From: an uncultured Ruminococcus sp. | GTDB lineage: Bacteria > Bacillota > Clostridia > Oscillospirales > Ruminococcaceae | Length of the DNA stretch: 64,000 nt | NCBI GenBank assembly: GCA_910579955.1 | Contig: CAJTWE010000004.1 | Coordinates: 86,967-150,966, forward strand | Direction of reading: 5' to 3' | Part shown: piece after piece, positions 9,399-18,283 of the stretch | How positions within the stretch are numbered: position 1 is the first letter of the stretch | Layout of the letters: every line of letters starts with the position of its first letter | The notes under the pieces: model-generated | Told to the model about the DNA's origin: nothing | Databases searched by the model: none | Seen by the model: the letters and a program-made list of their open reading frames with translations, nothing else | Translations under genes and position numbers: made by a program

Positions 9399-9716
9399 CT
9401 AATCCATATCCTCTGAAAGCTCTATAAGTCTTTTCGCAAAGCCTTTATCACATATTGCAAGCACGCCTGCTTTTCTTCCCACTGCATTTGCAATATCTTC
9501 CATAGAAACACTATCTAGTTCCTGCACGGGAACATTTTCCCTTGTGCAGAAAAAGCGGACTTCCTTTTTTGTTCTGGGCGAGGCATCACCTGTTACAAAA
9601 ACACCTGCTGCACGTCCTGCCAGAATCTCCTCCTTAGCAGGATCAAAACCCATTACAAGTTTTCCTGCCTTACGACAGATTGTCAGCAGATTCAGCCATT
9701 TCTCTCTGCAATTCAT
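9399..9716 (-). CDS. ylxQ: L7Ae-family ribosomal-like protein YlxQ
   Basis: A 105-residue protein of the L7Ae/L30e/S12e superfamily, expected to bind kink-turn RNA. The N-terminal segment with LLTICRKAGKLVMGFD and the later VFVTGDASPRTKKEV match the YlxQ pattern. It sits between rnpM and infB, its usual place. The ATG at 9716 has GAGGAG upstream and lies 47 bases inside the 3' end of rnpM, an unusually long overlap; both reading frames are supported because each protein keeps its conserved ends. Confidence 0.88.
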   Translation of the reverse strand: MNCREKWLNLLTICRKAGKLVMGFDPAKEEILAGRAAGVFVTGDASPRTKKEVRFFCTRENVPVQELDSVSMEDIANAVGRKAGVLAICDKGFAKRLIELSEDMD

Positions 9717-9963
9717 TTTTCAGCTCCTCATACACAGCATCATCTACCTTACGGGAAAACGCTCTCTCAAGCTTGCGTCCTTTCTGCGCCTTGTCGAAGC
9801 ATTCCATACTCTTACATAAGTATGCTCCTCTACCAGACTTTTTTCCGGTGGAATCAAGTAAAATTTCATCTTCCGGTGTTTTTATAACACGGACAAGATT
9901 CCTTTTCTCCTGCATTTCGCCGCAGCCTATACACATACGCATAGGTATTTTTTTTACCTTCAT
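9670..9963 (-). CDS. rnpM: RNase P modulator RnpM (YlxR family)
   Basis: A 97-residue protein of the YlxR/DUF448 family. It has the diagnostic MRMCIGCGEMQEKRNLVRV motif near the N-terminus and the GRGAYLC segment after it. Known relatives bind the RNA subunit of RNase P and modulate tRNA processing. I chose the ATG at 9963, preceded by GAGGAG; a reading that starts further upstream would lie within nusA. It follows nusA by 4 bases and its end overlaps ylxQ by 47 bases. Confidence 0.9.
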   Translation of the reverse strand: MKVKKIPMRMCIGCGEMQEKRNLVRVIKTPEDEILLDSTGKKSGRGAYLCKSMECFDKAQKGRKLERAFSRKVDDAVYEELKNELQREMAESADNLS

Positions 9964-9967
9964 GGCA

Positions 9968-11152
9968 TTACTCCTCAAAAGCTGTTTCTCCATCAAGACG
10001 TCCAAGCTCAGAAGCTGCTTCAAGCTCTGTCATTTCAGACGCCTGCTCAAGTCCTGCAAGCTCATCTGTTTCAGCTTCAGGCGCTTCCTTAGCCTCATCC
10101 GCAGGAACTATTTCAAATTCAGGTTTTATATCAATCTTGAAGCCTGTCAGCTTAGCTGCAAGCTTAGCATTCTGACCACGATTACCGATTGCAAGTGACA
10201 GCTGATTATTTGGAACAACTATGCTGCAAGTACGGTCTTTTTCCTCATTTGTAAGAATATCCACACGGAGAACAGTTGCCGGAGCAAGCGCTCTTGCAAT
10301 GAATTCCTCCGGCTTTTCGCTGTAAGGAATAATATCTATCTTTTCTCCGGAAAGCTCTGCAACAATAGCAGATATTCTTGAACGCTTAGGGCCGATACAA
10401 GCGCCTACAGCGTCAACATTTGGATCATTAGACCAAACTGCGATCTTTGTACGAGAACCTGCTTCTCTGGAGATAGCCTTGATCTCAACTGTACCATCGT
10501 ATATTTCAGGAACTGTCATCTCAAACAGACGCTTTACAAGCTCCTTGCGTACACGGGAGATTTTGATAACCGGCTTCTTCTGTTTATTGGCAATGGCTGT
10601 AATATATACCTTTACCATCTGTCCTTCTCTGAGCACTTCACCAGGGATCTGCTCCTTACGGAAAAGATATATCTCTGTGTTGTCGTAAATAAGAGTAGCT
10701 GTACCGCCAACCTCTACCTGAGACACCTGACAGGTAATGCACTCGAATTCCTTCTTCTCAAACTTCTCAAGGATTCTTGCACGATTTATATCACGCAGGT
10801 CACCCTTTATAGACTGCTTTGCAGACAGTGCAGCAGCTCTGCCGAACTTATCAATATTTAGTCTTTTCTGAATAGTACCGCCTACAACAGCATGTGGATC
10901 GAACACTCTTGCAATGGTAATATTTATTTCATTTTCATCAATAGGCTCATCATCTACAACTGTCTGTCTCAAATACATCTCAAACTTCTGTGTTGCGGGA
11001 TCAATCTCAATAGTAATGTTTTCCTCACAATCAGGATATGCTTTTCTTGCTGCCTTGAGCATAGCAGATTTTACCTTTTCAACCAAAACCTCAACATCTA
11101 CACTATTTTCTGTTCCCAGTGCAGAAAGTGCCTCAAAAAAATTTTTGTCCAT
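9968..11152 (-). CDS. nusA: Transcription termination/antitermination protein NusA
   Basis: A 394-residue RNA polymerase-binding factor that affects pausing, termination and antitermination. The order is an N-terminal RNAP-binding domain (about 1-125), an S1 domain (about 135-200), then two KH domains with IGPKRSRISAI and IGNRGQNAKLAAKLTG. The last 40 residues are an acidic Glu/Ala-rich tail instead of the two acidic repeats of proteobacterial NusA. It lies between rimP and rnpM, the conserved order. Confidence 0.96.
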   Translation of the reverse strand: MDKNFFEALSALGTENSVDVEVLVEKVKSAMLKAARKAYPDCEENITIEIDPATQKFEMYLRQTVVDDEPIDENEINITIARVFDPHAVVGGTIQKRLNIDKFGRAAALSAKQSIKGDLRDINRARILEKFEKKEFECITCQVSQVEVGGTATLIYDNTEIYLFRKEQIPGEVLREGQMVKVYITAIANKQKKPVIKISRVRKELVKRLFEMTVPEIYDGTVEIKAISREAGSRTKIAVWSNDPNVDAVGACIGPKRSRISAIVAELSGEKIDIIPYSEKPEEFIARALAPATVLRVDILTNEEKDRTCSIVVPNNQLSLAIGNRGQNAKLAAKLTGFKIDIKPEFEIVPADEAKEAPEAETDELAGLEQASEMTELEAASELGRLDGETAFEE

Positions 11153-11174
11153 GTCGTTTCATTCCTCCATTAAA

Positions 11175-11654
11175 TTAAAAAGCAATTTCAACATACAGCT
11201 TGACATACGAAAGATCTGACAATCTAAGCTGCACGGTTTTTTCATCATCAGTGGCAATAGAAACATTCTCGCCGTCAAAGGCTGTAAGTGTTCCTATCCA
11301 CTCCTTTTCTCCGTCGATCGGACGTATTGCGTGTGCTTTTACAACCTCTCCGATGGAGCTTTCAAAATGCCAGCCCTGACACAACGCTCTTTCAAGACCT
11401 GCCGAACCTACCTCCAGAATATAATTCTGTGCTATAGGATCTTTTTCATCAAGAATTTTATTCACAGGTCTGGTCATTGTTTCACAATCATCAATTGTGA
11501 TGCCGTTTTCGTGGTCGATGAAAACTCTCAGATACCAGTATGCGCCTTCTTTTTCAAAGCTTACATCCCATATCTCAAAGCCAAGCTCTTCCGCTATAGG
11601 CAACACCATTTCATAGACAAGTTTCTCAGTTCCTCCGAATTTTTTCAGTTTCAT
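11175..11654 (-). CDS. rimP: Ribosome maturation factor RimP
   Basis: A 159-residue protein needed for maturation of the 30S subunit. The N-terminal alpha/beta domain has the LGFEIWDVSFEKEG and LRVFIDHENGITIDDCE segments, followed by a family-typical EVGSAGLERAL stretch. The C-terminal domain is an SH3-like barrel. It is the first gene of the nusA-infB operon; a sigma-A-type promoter and a leader hairpin lie upstream at 11705-11779. Confidence 0.94.
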   Translation of the reverse strand: MKLKKFGGTEKLVYEMVLPIAEELGFEIWDVSFEKEGAYWYLRVFIDHENGITIDDCETMTRPVNKILDEKDPIAQNYILEVGSAGLERALCQGWHFESSIGEVVKAHAIRPIDGEKEWIGTLTAFDGENVSIATDDEKTVQLRLSDLSYVKLYVEIAF

Positions 11655-11704
11655 GCAAACGCCTCCGTCCTTTCCGGAAAATGTTCTTATTTGATGTATA
11701 CATA

Positions 11705-11736
11705 AGCAAAAGACCGGTGGCTGCCGGTCTTTGCTT
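11705..11736 (-). other. Leader hairpin of the rimP-nusA operon
   Basis: In minus-sense RNA, AGCAAAGACCGG pairs with CCGGTCTTTTGCT around a six-base loop. It lies about 50 bases upstream of rimP and just downstream of the predicted start site. Only TTATG follows, so it is a poor intrinsic terminator. It may stabilise the mRNA or serve nusA-dependent attenuation; no function is proved. Confidence 0.55.
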
Positions 11737-11750
11737 AAAAATATAAGAAT

Positions 11751-11779
11751 ATTATATCATACTTCTTTTTAAAAATCAA
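11751..11779 (-). promoter_or_regulatory. Sigma-A-type promoter for rimP-nusA-infB operon
   Basis: On the minus strand TTGATT (11779-11774) is separated by 17 bases from a perfect TATAAT (11756-11751). The predicted start is about 90 bases upstream of rimP. Confidence 0.72.
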
Positions 11780-11811
11780 GGGGTTTCTCACATTTTTTCA
11801 ATAATAAATAA

Positions 11812-12915
11812 TTAATTATAAAGATTGATCATATCATCAATATAATCCAGTTCTTCTTCGCTGCAAATATTTTTAAGCTTTGCAAGATATGTTTGCGCTT
11901 TTGAAACTTTCTTCATAACGCCAAGGCATTTAAACACAGTCATATACAACTCATATTTATCATCATCTGACCAGTCGTTAAATGTATCATCTGATTCAAG
12001 CGTTTCAGCTGTAATAACAGCCTTTTCATACTGATGGGTCAAAATGTACACCCAGTACATTTTCACAAGTAAATTAATATCTTTTTCAATTTCATACGAC
12101 TTTTCATAGCACTCTAAAGCCTTATCAAAACAAAAATATTCCATAAGAATATCCGCTTTAATAAATAACAAATCTGCATTTGTTTCAGTTTTCAAGGCTG
12201 CATTTACATATCGCAGAGCTTCCTGAGTGGGAGTATTTATATCTTTTGCGAGTTCTGTAAGCTCATCAACAGACTTGTTTCCAGTATACTCTTCTGAAAG
12301 CAGCGCATCCGTATATACCGTGTTAATAAAGCCACAATTTTCCTCTTCGCATTTTGATATGTATGCCAAAACGGACGGAACAACTTCTTTTCTTGCATAT
12401 TCAGAATCAGCATACCAGATTGCCGACTGCCCCATTCCTTTGCCTTTTCCAATCTTAGAGGCTCTTGGAATAATATAATTTCTCATATTTTCCGGCAGCA
12501 GATAACAATCCTTTGCATCTGCAACAATATTGTAATACAAATCCTTATCAGGCTCTGGATAGTATCCTAATGTTTCACAACTAAAATCATTCTTCACATA
12601 TCTATAAACACGAGCGTTCTTATACCAGCCAACTATAACATTACTAGAATCAGAAGATTTCTTCGCAACCCAGATAACACAAACATCATCAACATAATTC
12701 TCCTTATCGGCATCAATGTCAATGCGTTCAATACTCAGCTTATCGCCATAATGCATAAAATAACCATAGCATTTTCCGTTGTAATCAAGGAAGTTATAGA
12801 CTTCTCCTCCATCATTGTTTTCAGTTATATACTTTCCACCATTTACGGGAGTATCATTCTTAGCGCCGCAATAGTTCTTCATATATGCAATATTGCAAAA
12901 GATAACTTTCTGCAT
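11812..12915 (-). CDS. Unknown protein with TPR-like C-terminal half
   Basis: A 367-residue soluble protein that I cannot name. It starts MQKVIFCNIAYMKNYCG; the N-terminal half (to about 210) is rich in Tyr, Trp and Asn with segments such as FLDYNGKCYGYFMHYG and VIWVAKKSSD, resembling a small domain that inspects or binds something rather than a transporter. The C-terminal half has helical repeats (ADLLFIKADILMEYFCFDKAL, where each repeat ends in Tyr) that look like tetratricopeptide repeats, with the last helices near 330-365. AAGAGGT lies upstream of the ATG. It follows the solute-binding gene on the same strand by 66 bases with no clear terminator between, so the two may be cotranscribed. 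Confidence 0.7.
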   Translation of the reverse strand: MQKVIFCNIAYMKNYCGAKNDTPVNGGKYITENNDGGEVYNFLDYNGKCYGYFMHYGDKLSIERIDIDADKENYVDDVCVIWVAKKSSDSSNVIVGWYKNARVYRYVKNDFSCETLGYYPEPDKDLYYNIVADAKDCYLLPENMRNYIIPRASKIGKGKGMGQSAIWYADSEYARKEVVPSVLAYISKCEEENCGFINTVYTDALLSEEYTGNKSVDELTELAKDINTPTQEALRYVNAALKTETNADLLFIKADILMEYFCFDKALECYEKSYEIEKDINLLVKMYWVYILTHQYEKAVITAETLESDDTFNDWSDDDKYELYMTVFKCLGVMKKVSKAQTYLAKLKNICSEEELDYIDDMINLYN

Positions 12916-12981
12916 AGTATAACCTCTTTCTGCCGATTGTTGATTCTCTTATTTTTTACGTTTTGATGCTTATTAGAAAAA

Positions 12982-14448
12982 TCATTTTGCATTAAAATCC
13001 GCAAGAATTCCATCTATTACAGATGAACATTCATCACGTATAACAGCCCATGAGTCCTTATCACCGTTCAAAAGTGCGGTAGATATATTGTCCATGATAC
13101 CTCTTGTTGCATATGTATATTCGCCTTCGCCAAACATCCTGCTTCCCATTCCGTATCCAAAATCGAATACCGGAGTTACATTTTCAGGGTCTACATATTG
13201 ACACAATGCATCATACTGCTCTTCGGTAATATATTTTTTGATAGTTCCTGCCGCATTCTTTTCAACGATAAGACATTTCTGCTTAGCGCTTTCTGCATAA
13301 TCCTCTGTAATGCTTGCAAGTCTTTCACACTTTATGTACGCACCCACTGCCGCACCATTTTCCGAATTTTTAACAAGCATCTTTCCGCCAAAGCTGCAAT
13401 TTATATAATACTTATCGGCATCCGGAGCTTTCGGAAACGGTACTATCATGAGATCGTTGCTTTCAACAAAGCCCTCCTCATTTATCTCCGGTTCGGAATC
13501 ATTCATTACATTTGAATCTGCAAGCGCCCAGTCAGCCATTGCGAAAAATAGCGTAGAACCGTCCTCATTAAGATAGCCATGCCATGCAGGATCAAAGAGA
13601 CCACATCTCATAATATCCTCCATAACATTTTCTGCTGATTCAATGGATTCGCTTTTTATGTTGTTAGAAAATTTCTCACCATCATACTTTATAACAGTTT
13701 CACCGGTTGATTGTATCATAGCCTGACCAAACCAGCCATTTATACCATAACGAGTCTCACCCTCAGCAGCATTTCCGGCAAAGGTGGTCATCATATCCAT
13801 AAACGTATCCCAGTTCCACTGACCCTTAGTATAAAGCTCATATGGGTCGGGCAGACCGTTTTCCTCGCACATACTGCGGCTGTATGTAATAATCAATGGA
13901 GTGCATATGCTATAAGGAACAACATAATGCTTTCCTTTATATTCATACATATCAATAACATTTTCCATACCGTCCCAGATATCGTCCTCAAGGCTGATAT
14001 AATCATCCAGAGGCTGATATTGATCCTTTACAACGCCGTTTGGAAGCGCATCCCATTCATATGGAAACATATCGACAGGGTCGCCGCTAAGAATACGACT
14101 CGCAAGAACATCAAATTTATTTTCGCTTGTACAGCCGATATACTCGACCTTTCCGCCGTACTCATCTTCAAATATAGAAAGCGCCACACTTCTGTCCTGA
14201 TTATTACTAGGGTTTACATCGTAATATGACAACCAGTAAATAGTTTTACCTTGCACATCTTTCAAAGCTGGGTCATTTTGGACGTAATCCGAAACAAAAG
14301 ATACATCTGTAGTATATTCATCTACTTTCTTATAAAATTCAGAGTCACTGCTTCCGGCTTCGGATGAAGGGCTGCTTCCACAGGCTGAAAGCACAACTGT
14401 TAATGACAATATAAGCGCAACAGATAATATACGTTTTAAAACATACAT
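12982..14448 (-). CDS. Orphan extracellular solute-binding lipoprotein
   Basis: A 488-residue family 1-type (sugar or oligosaccharide class) solute-binding protein. The lipoprotein signal runs from residue 1 to the lipobox LSAC near residue 23, so it should be anchored to the outer face of the membrane. The mature part has the bilobal pattern of such proteins (SGDPVDMFPYEW, YVVPYSICTPLIITYSR, GQWNWDTFMDMM). No permease or ATPase gene lies next to it, so it either uses a transporter encoded elsewhere or signals. The promoter upstream is a perfect sigma-A consensus with a palindrome inside it. The substrate cannot be read from the sequence. Confidence 0.88.
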   Translation of the reverse strand: MYVLKRILSVALILSLTVVLSACGSSPSSEAGSSDSEFYKKVDEYTTDVSFVSDYVQNDPALKDVQGKTIYWLSYYDVNPSNNQDRSVALSIFEDEYGGKVEYIGCTSENKFDVLASRILSGDPVDMFPYEWDALPNGVVKDQYQPLDDYISLEDDIWDGMENVIDMYEYKGKHYVVPYSICTPLIITYSRSMCEENGLPDPYELYTKGQWNWDTFMDMMTTFAGNAAEGETRYGINGWFGQAMIQSTGETVIKYDGEKFSNNIKSESIESAENVMEDIMRCGLFDPAWHGYLNEDGSTLFFAMADWALADSNVMNDSEPEINEEGFVESNDLMIVPFPKAPDADKYYINCSFGGKMLVKNSENGAAVGAYIKCERLASITEDYAESAKQKCLIVEKNAAGTIKKYITEEQYDALCQYVDPENVTPVFDFGYGMGSRMFGEGEYTYATRGIMDNISTALLNGDKDSWAVIRDECSSVIDGILADFNAK

Positions 14449-14501
14449 TATAGAGTTCCCCTTTCGTATAAAAATACAAACAATAAAACCTCAATAATTG
14501 T

Positions 14502-14530
14502 ATTATATAACAAAAATCTTTTGTTGTCAA
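14502..14530 (-). promoter_or_regulatory. Consensus promoter with palindromic operator candidate
   Basis: Minus-strand TTGACA (14530-14525), 17-base spacer, TATAAT (14507-14502): a perfect consensus promoter for the solute-binding lipoprotein. The spacer is largely filled by the inverted repeat AACAAAA-ATC-TTTTGTT (14509-14525), where a repressor could block RNA polymerase. Confidence 0.75.
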
Positions 14531-14572
14531 GTAAATAATACCTGTGATTTATAAACAAAAAGCTCATATCAA

Positions 14573-14615
14573 AAAAATAGTGCAGCGTTTTTTGAAAGAT
14601 CGCTGCACTATTTTT
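14573..14615 (-). terminator. Intrinsic terminator after metG
   Basis: AAAAATAGTGCAGCG pairs perfectly with CGCTGCACTATTTTT around a 13-base loop. On the minus strand seven T follow the stem, 37 bases after the metG stop. Confidence 0.88.
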
Positions 14616-14651
14616 GCTTATTTTTTTGCTTATTTAATTATGCTTTTAATA

Positions 14652-16595
14652 TTATCTAACCTTTGCACCGCACGGCAAGCTCTGATCCGGAAATACTACC
14701 TTTGCACTGCCGTCAGCTGCGTCTGCTGCACATATCATGCCATTACTTTCCACGCCGCAGAGCTTCACTGGCTTTAAGTTTGCTACGATCATTACCTTCT
14801 TGCCGATAAGATCATCAGGAGCATACCACTGAGCTATACCAGATACTACCTGTCTGCCGCCCATGCCGTCATCAAGCTGTAAGCACAAGAGCTTCTTTGA
14901 CTTCTTGACCTTTTCGCATGCTGTTACCTTTGCAACACGCAGATCTACCTTAGTAAAATCATCAAATTCTATCTCAGGCATTACCGGCTGAACGTCAATA
15001 GTTTCCTCTTCAGGTTCTTTCGGGAGATTCTGACTGATAATAGCGTTAAGCTCCTCAATTTCCTTTTCAACATCTATTCTCGGGAAGATAATACTGCCCT
15101 TTCTTACCTCTACATCTGCACGAAGAACACCGAACTTGCCAGCATTTTCATATGTTCTCTCAGACTCATTTGCGCCGATCTGCTCCCATACTATCGGCAT
15201 AGTAGACGGCATAAATGCAGAAAGAAGTGTTGAAATAATTCTGATAGTATCAAGAAGATTGTAGAGCACAGTTGCAAGACGTGTCTTGTTAGACTCATCC
15301 TTTGCAAGCACCCAAGGCGCTGTTTCATCAATGTACTTGTTCGCTCTGGATACAACCTTGAATATCTCAGCAAGCGCAAGATTGAGCTGTGTCTGGTCAA
15401 TGAAGCCGTCAACAGTATCTCTAAGACCAGTTGCTGCTGAAATAAGCTCATCGTCAAATTCACCAGCCTGACGTTCTACAGGCAGCTTTCCGCCAAAGTA
15501 CTTGTCAACCATTGCAACTGTACGGGAAACAAGGTTTCCAAGACCGTTAGCAAGGTCAGAATTTATACGATTTATCATGATTTCATTAGAGAATGAACTA
15601 TCTGCACCCAAAGCCATTTCTCTAAGAATGTGATAACGTATAGAATCTGCTCCATAACGTTCGCCAAGAACCAGCGGATCAACAACATTTCCCAGAGATT
15701 TACTCATCTTCTGTCCGTTGAAGGTTATCCAGCCATGGACAGCGAGGTGTTTTGGCAGTGGCTGTTCCAGCGCCATAAGCATTGCCGGCCAGATAATAGC
15801 GTGGAAACGCATAATATCCTTCGCTACCATGTGAACATCAGCAGGCCAATAATGCTCATAATCATTATATGCATCATTATAGAAGCCAAGTGCGGAAATG
15901 TAATTGGAAAGAGCGTCTATCCATACATATACCACGTGCTTTTCATCAAATGTAACAGGTATGCCCCATTTAAATGAGGTTCTGGAAACACAAAGGTCCT
16001 CGAGACCGGGCTTTATAAAGTTGTTTACAAGCTCTGTTGCACGTGTTTTTGGCTGGAGATAGTCTGTTTCCGTCAGCAGCTTTTCAATGCGCTCTGCAAA
16101 CGGAGACATTTTGAAGAAGTATGCTTCTTCCTTTGCTTCAACAACGTCACGTCCGCATTCCGGACATTTGCCGTCAACAAGCTGTGAATCTGTCCAAAAG
16201 CTTTCACAAGGCGTGCAGTATTTGCCCTTGTATTCGCCCTTATAGATATAGCCCTTATCATAAAGTTCCTTGAATATTTTCTGTACTGTTTCGATATGAT
16301 AATCATCCGTTGTGCGTATATAACGATCGTAGCTGATATTCATATACTTCCAGAGATTTTTAAAGATAGCAACTATCTCATCAACATATTCCTTTGGAGT
16401 AACGCCCTTTTCAGCGGCTTTCTGTTCAATTTTAAGTCCGTGTTCGTCAGTACCTGTCAGGAACATGACTTCATTGCCCTGCATACGGCGGTAACGGGCA
16501 ATTGAATCGCAGGCTACTGTAGTGTAGCAGTGTCCGATATGAGGATTGCCCGATGGATAATAGATCGGTGTGGTGATATAGTATTTTTTACACAT
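14652..16595 (-). CDS. metG: Methionine-tRNA ligase
   Basis: A 647-residue class I synthetase that charges both initiator and elongator tRNA-Met. The HIGH-type motif is PSGNPHIGHCY near the N-terminus. A Cys pair and a second Cys pair (CESFW and CPECG, about residues 128-147) form the zinc knuckle. KMSKS appears intact as QKMSKSLGNV. After the anticodon domain, the last 110 residues form an EMAP/Trbp111-like tRNA-binding domain with FDDFTKVDLRVAKV. I chose the ATG at 16595, which has AAGGAGG nine bases upstream. No T-box or S-box leader is visible before it. Confidence 0.96.
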   Translation of the reverse strand: MCKKYYITTPIYYPSGNPHIGHCYTTVACDSIARYRRMQGNEVMFLTGTDEHGLKIEQKAAEKGVTPKEYVDEIVAIFKNLWKYMNISYDRYIRTTDDYHIETVQKIFKELYDKGYIYKGEYKGKYCTPCESFWTDSQLVDGKCPECGRDVVEAKEEAYFFKMSPFAERIEKLLTETDYLQPKTRATELVNNFIKPGLEDLCVSRTSFKWGIPVTFDEKHVVYVWIDALSNYISALGFYNDAYNDYEHYWPADVHMVAKDIMRFHAIIWPAMLMALEQPLPKHLAVHGWITFNGQKMSKSLGNVVDPLVLGERYGADSIRYHILREMALGADSSFSNEIMINRINSDLANGLGNLVSRTVAMVDKYFGGKLPVERQAGEFDDELISAATGLRDTVDGFIDQTQLNLALAEIFKVVSRANKYIDETAPWVLAKDESNKTRLATVLYNLLDTIRIISTLLSAFMPSTMPIVWEQIGANESERTYENAGKFGVLRADVEVRKGSIIFPRIDVEKEIEELNAIISQNLPKEPEEETIDVQPVMPEIEFDDFTKVDLRVAKVTACEKVKKSKKLLCLQLDDGMGGRQVVSGIAQWYAPDDLIGKKVMIVANLKPVKLCGVESNGMICAADAADGSAKVVFPDQSLPCGAKVR

Positions 16596-16643
16596 AGAAT
16601 ACTTCCTCCTTGACGAAATTTTGTGCAATGCACGTTATCTTTT

Positions 16644-16672
16644 ATTATAACATAAAAATTCCGCTTTGTCAC
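16644..16672 (-). promoter_or_regulatory. Promoter for metG
   Basis: Minus-strand GTGACA (16672-16667), 17 bases, TATAAT (16649-16644). The leader that follows is only about 45 bases, too short for a T-box. Confidence 0.65.
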
Positions 16673-16790
16673 TCAAAAAATAAAAGTTTTTTCATTATTT
16701 AATATTCACAGAATATTGTCCGCTCCACAAGCACAAGCGTGTTCTACAAATAAACATTTTATATTGAGAGAAATTTGTGGGAAATAACAG

Positions 16791-16819
16791 TTGATTTTTC
16801 CACGAAAATAAACTATACT
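16791..16819 (+). promoter_or_regulatory. Promoter for aspartokinase
   Basis: TTGATT (16791-16796), 17 bases, TATACT (16814-16819). It diverges from the metG promoter; about 118 bases separate the two -35 hexamers. Confidence 0.65.
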
Positions 16820-16886
16820 ATAATATATGGTAATAAAAAAACTGAAAGGAGACGGGAGAGTAAGAAAACACTCCTGTGTGAAGAAT

Positions 16887-18218
16887 ATGAGTCTTAAAGT
16901 TGTAAAATTCGGCGGAAGCAGTCTTGCAGACGCAGGTCAGATGAAGAAAGCCGCAGATATTATCAAGGCAGATCCAAACCGTCGTTATGTTGTACCCTCT
17001 GCACCGGGTAAAAGATTTTCTGAAGACACAAAGGTAACAGACCTTTTGTATAAGTGTTATGAACTGGCAGACAAGGGAGAAAATTTCAGTGATGTGCTGT
17101 CTGAAATACACAGCCGTTACCGTGAAATTATTTCCGGCTTGGAAATGGATTTTTCCATTGATGAAGATATAAAAACTATCGAAGAAAACTTTAAAAAGCG
17201 TTTCGGCAGCAACTACGCTGCAAGCCGTGGAGAATACCTGAACGGAAAGGTTCTGGCTGCATATCTCGGCTTCCCGTTTGTAGATGCAGCTGATGTTATA
17301 TTCTTCTGTGCAGACGGCAGTCTCAACAAGGAAAAGACAGCCGAAGCCCTCAGAAACACTCTTGCTGATAAAGAATACGCCGTTATCCCCGGCTTTTACG
17401 GCTGCGGTGCAGACGGTTATGTAAAGACATTTTCCAGAGGCGGTTCAGATGTTACCGGTTCTATCGTTGCAGGCGCTGTAAAGGCATCACTTTACGAGAA
17501 CTGGACAGATGTTTCAGGCTTTTTGGTTGCTGACCCAAGAATAGTAAAAGATCCTGAATCTATCAAGACCATCACCTACACTGAACTGAGAGAGCTTTCA
17601 TATATGGGCGCATCCGTGCTTCATGAAGACGCTATCTTCCCTGTTCGTTCAGCGGGCATACCGATCAACATCAAGAATACAAACGACCCATCTGCTCCGG
17701 GTACAATGATCGTTCCGGATAGTCATGAAGAGGAGATCAGCGCTTATACTATTACAGGTATTGCAGGCAAAAAGAATTTCTCTGCTATCAACCTCCACAA
17801 AGACATGATGAACAGCCAGATTGGCTTCTGCCGTGATGTACTTGATGTACTGGCTGAAAATGGTATATGTATTGAGCATATGCCGTCAAGTATTGATTCT
17901 ATGACAGTAATCATCGACAACGCTCACATTAAAGGCAATTACGATGAAATATTGACACAAATTCGCAAGAGAGTGAATCCGGACGATATGTATGTTGAGG
18001 ACGGCATAGCACTTGTAGCAGTTGTTGGCCGTGGCATGTGTAGAACAAGAGGCGTAGCAGCAAGAATATTTGCAGCTCTTGCCCATGCGAGAATAAATGC
18101 AAAGATGATAGATCAGGGTTCAAGTGAGCTTAATGTAATCATCGGCGTAAATGAAGAGGACTTTGAACAGGCTATTCGCTGCATTTATGATATTTTCGTA
18201 ACAGCTGCCAAGGATTAA
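16887..18218 (+). CDS. lysC: Aspartate kinase
   Basis: A 443-residue enzyme that phosphorylates aspartate, the first step to lysine, threonine, methionine and diaminopimelate for cell wall. The amino-acid kinase domain starts KVVKFGGSSLAD and contains the SAPGKRFSEDTKVTDLL stretch typical of clostridial enzymes, and the FSRGGSDVTGS catalytic loop. Two ACT domains make up the last 130 residues and give feedback control, probably by lysine or threonine. I chose the ATG at 16887 from homology; its own SD is weak, and a better one (AAAGGAG, 16846-16852) lies 35 bases upstream, followed by a GTG at 16878 in frame. The start is therefore uncertain by a few codons. Confidence 0.92.
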   Translation: MSLKVVKFGGSSLADAGQMKKAADIIKADPNRRYVVPSAPGKRFSEDTKVTDLLYKCYELADKGENFSDVLSEIHSRYREIISGLEMDFSIDEDIKTIEENFKKRFGSNYAASRGEYLNGKVLAAYLGFPFVDAADVIFFCADGSLNKEKTAEALRNTLADKEYAVIPGFYGCGADGYVKTFSRGGSDVTGSIVAGAVKASLYENWTDVSGFLVADPRIVKDPESIKTITYTELRELSYMGASVLHEDAIFPVRSAGIPINIKNTNDPSAPGTMIVPDSHEEEISAYTITGIAGKKNFSAINLHKDMMNSQIGFCRDVLDVLAENGICIEHMPSSIDSMTVIIDNAHIKGNYDEILTQIRKRVNPDDMYVEDGIALVAVVGRGMCRTRGVAARIFAALAHARINAKMIDQGSSELNVIIGVNEEDFEQAIRCIYDIFVTAAKD

Positions 18219-18240
18219 ATTTAAATTTTATAAAAAATCT

Positions 18241-18280
18241 TGACCCGACGGTTTTTAACTGACCGCCGGGTCATTTTTTT
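18241..18280 (+). terminator. Intrinsic terminator after aspartokinase
   Basis: TGACCCG-A-CGGT pairs with ACCG-C-CGGGTCA, followed by seven T on the plus strand. It lies between the converging lysC and spoVT genes. Confidence 0.85.
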
Positions 18281-18283
18281 ATA

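Noticed and set aside
16596..16826. Possible T-box or SAM riboswitch before metG or lysC
   Set aside because: No T-box consensus and leaders from the predicted promoters are only about 45-60 bases.
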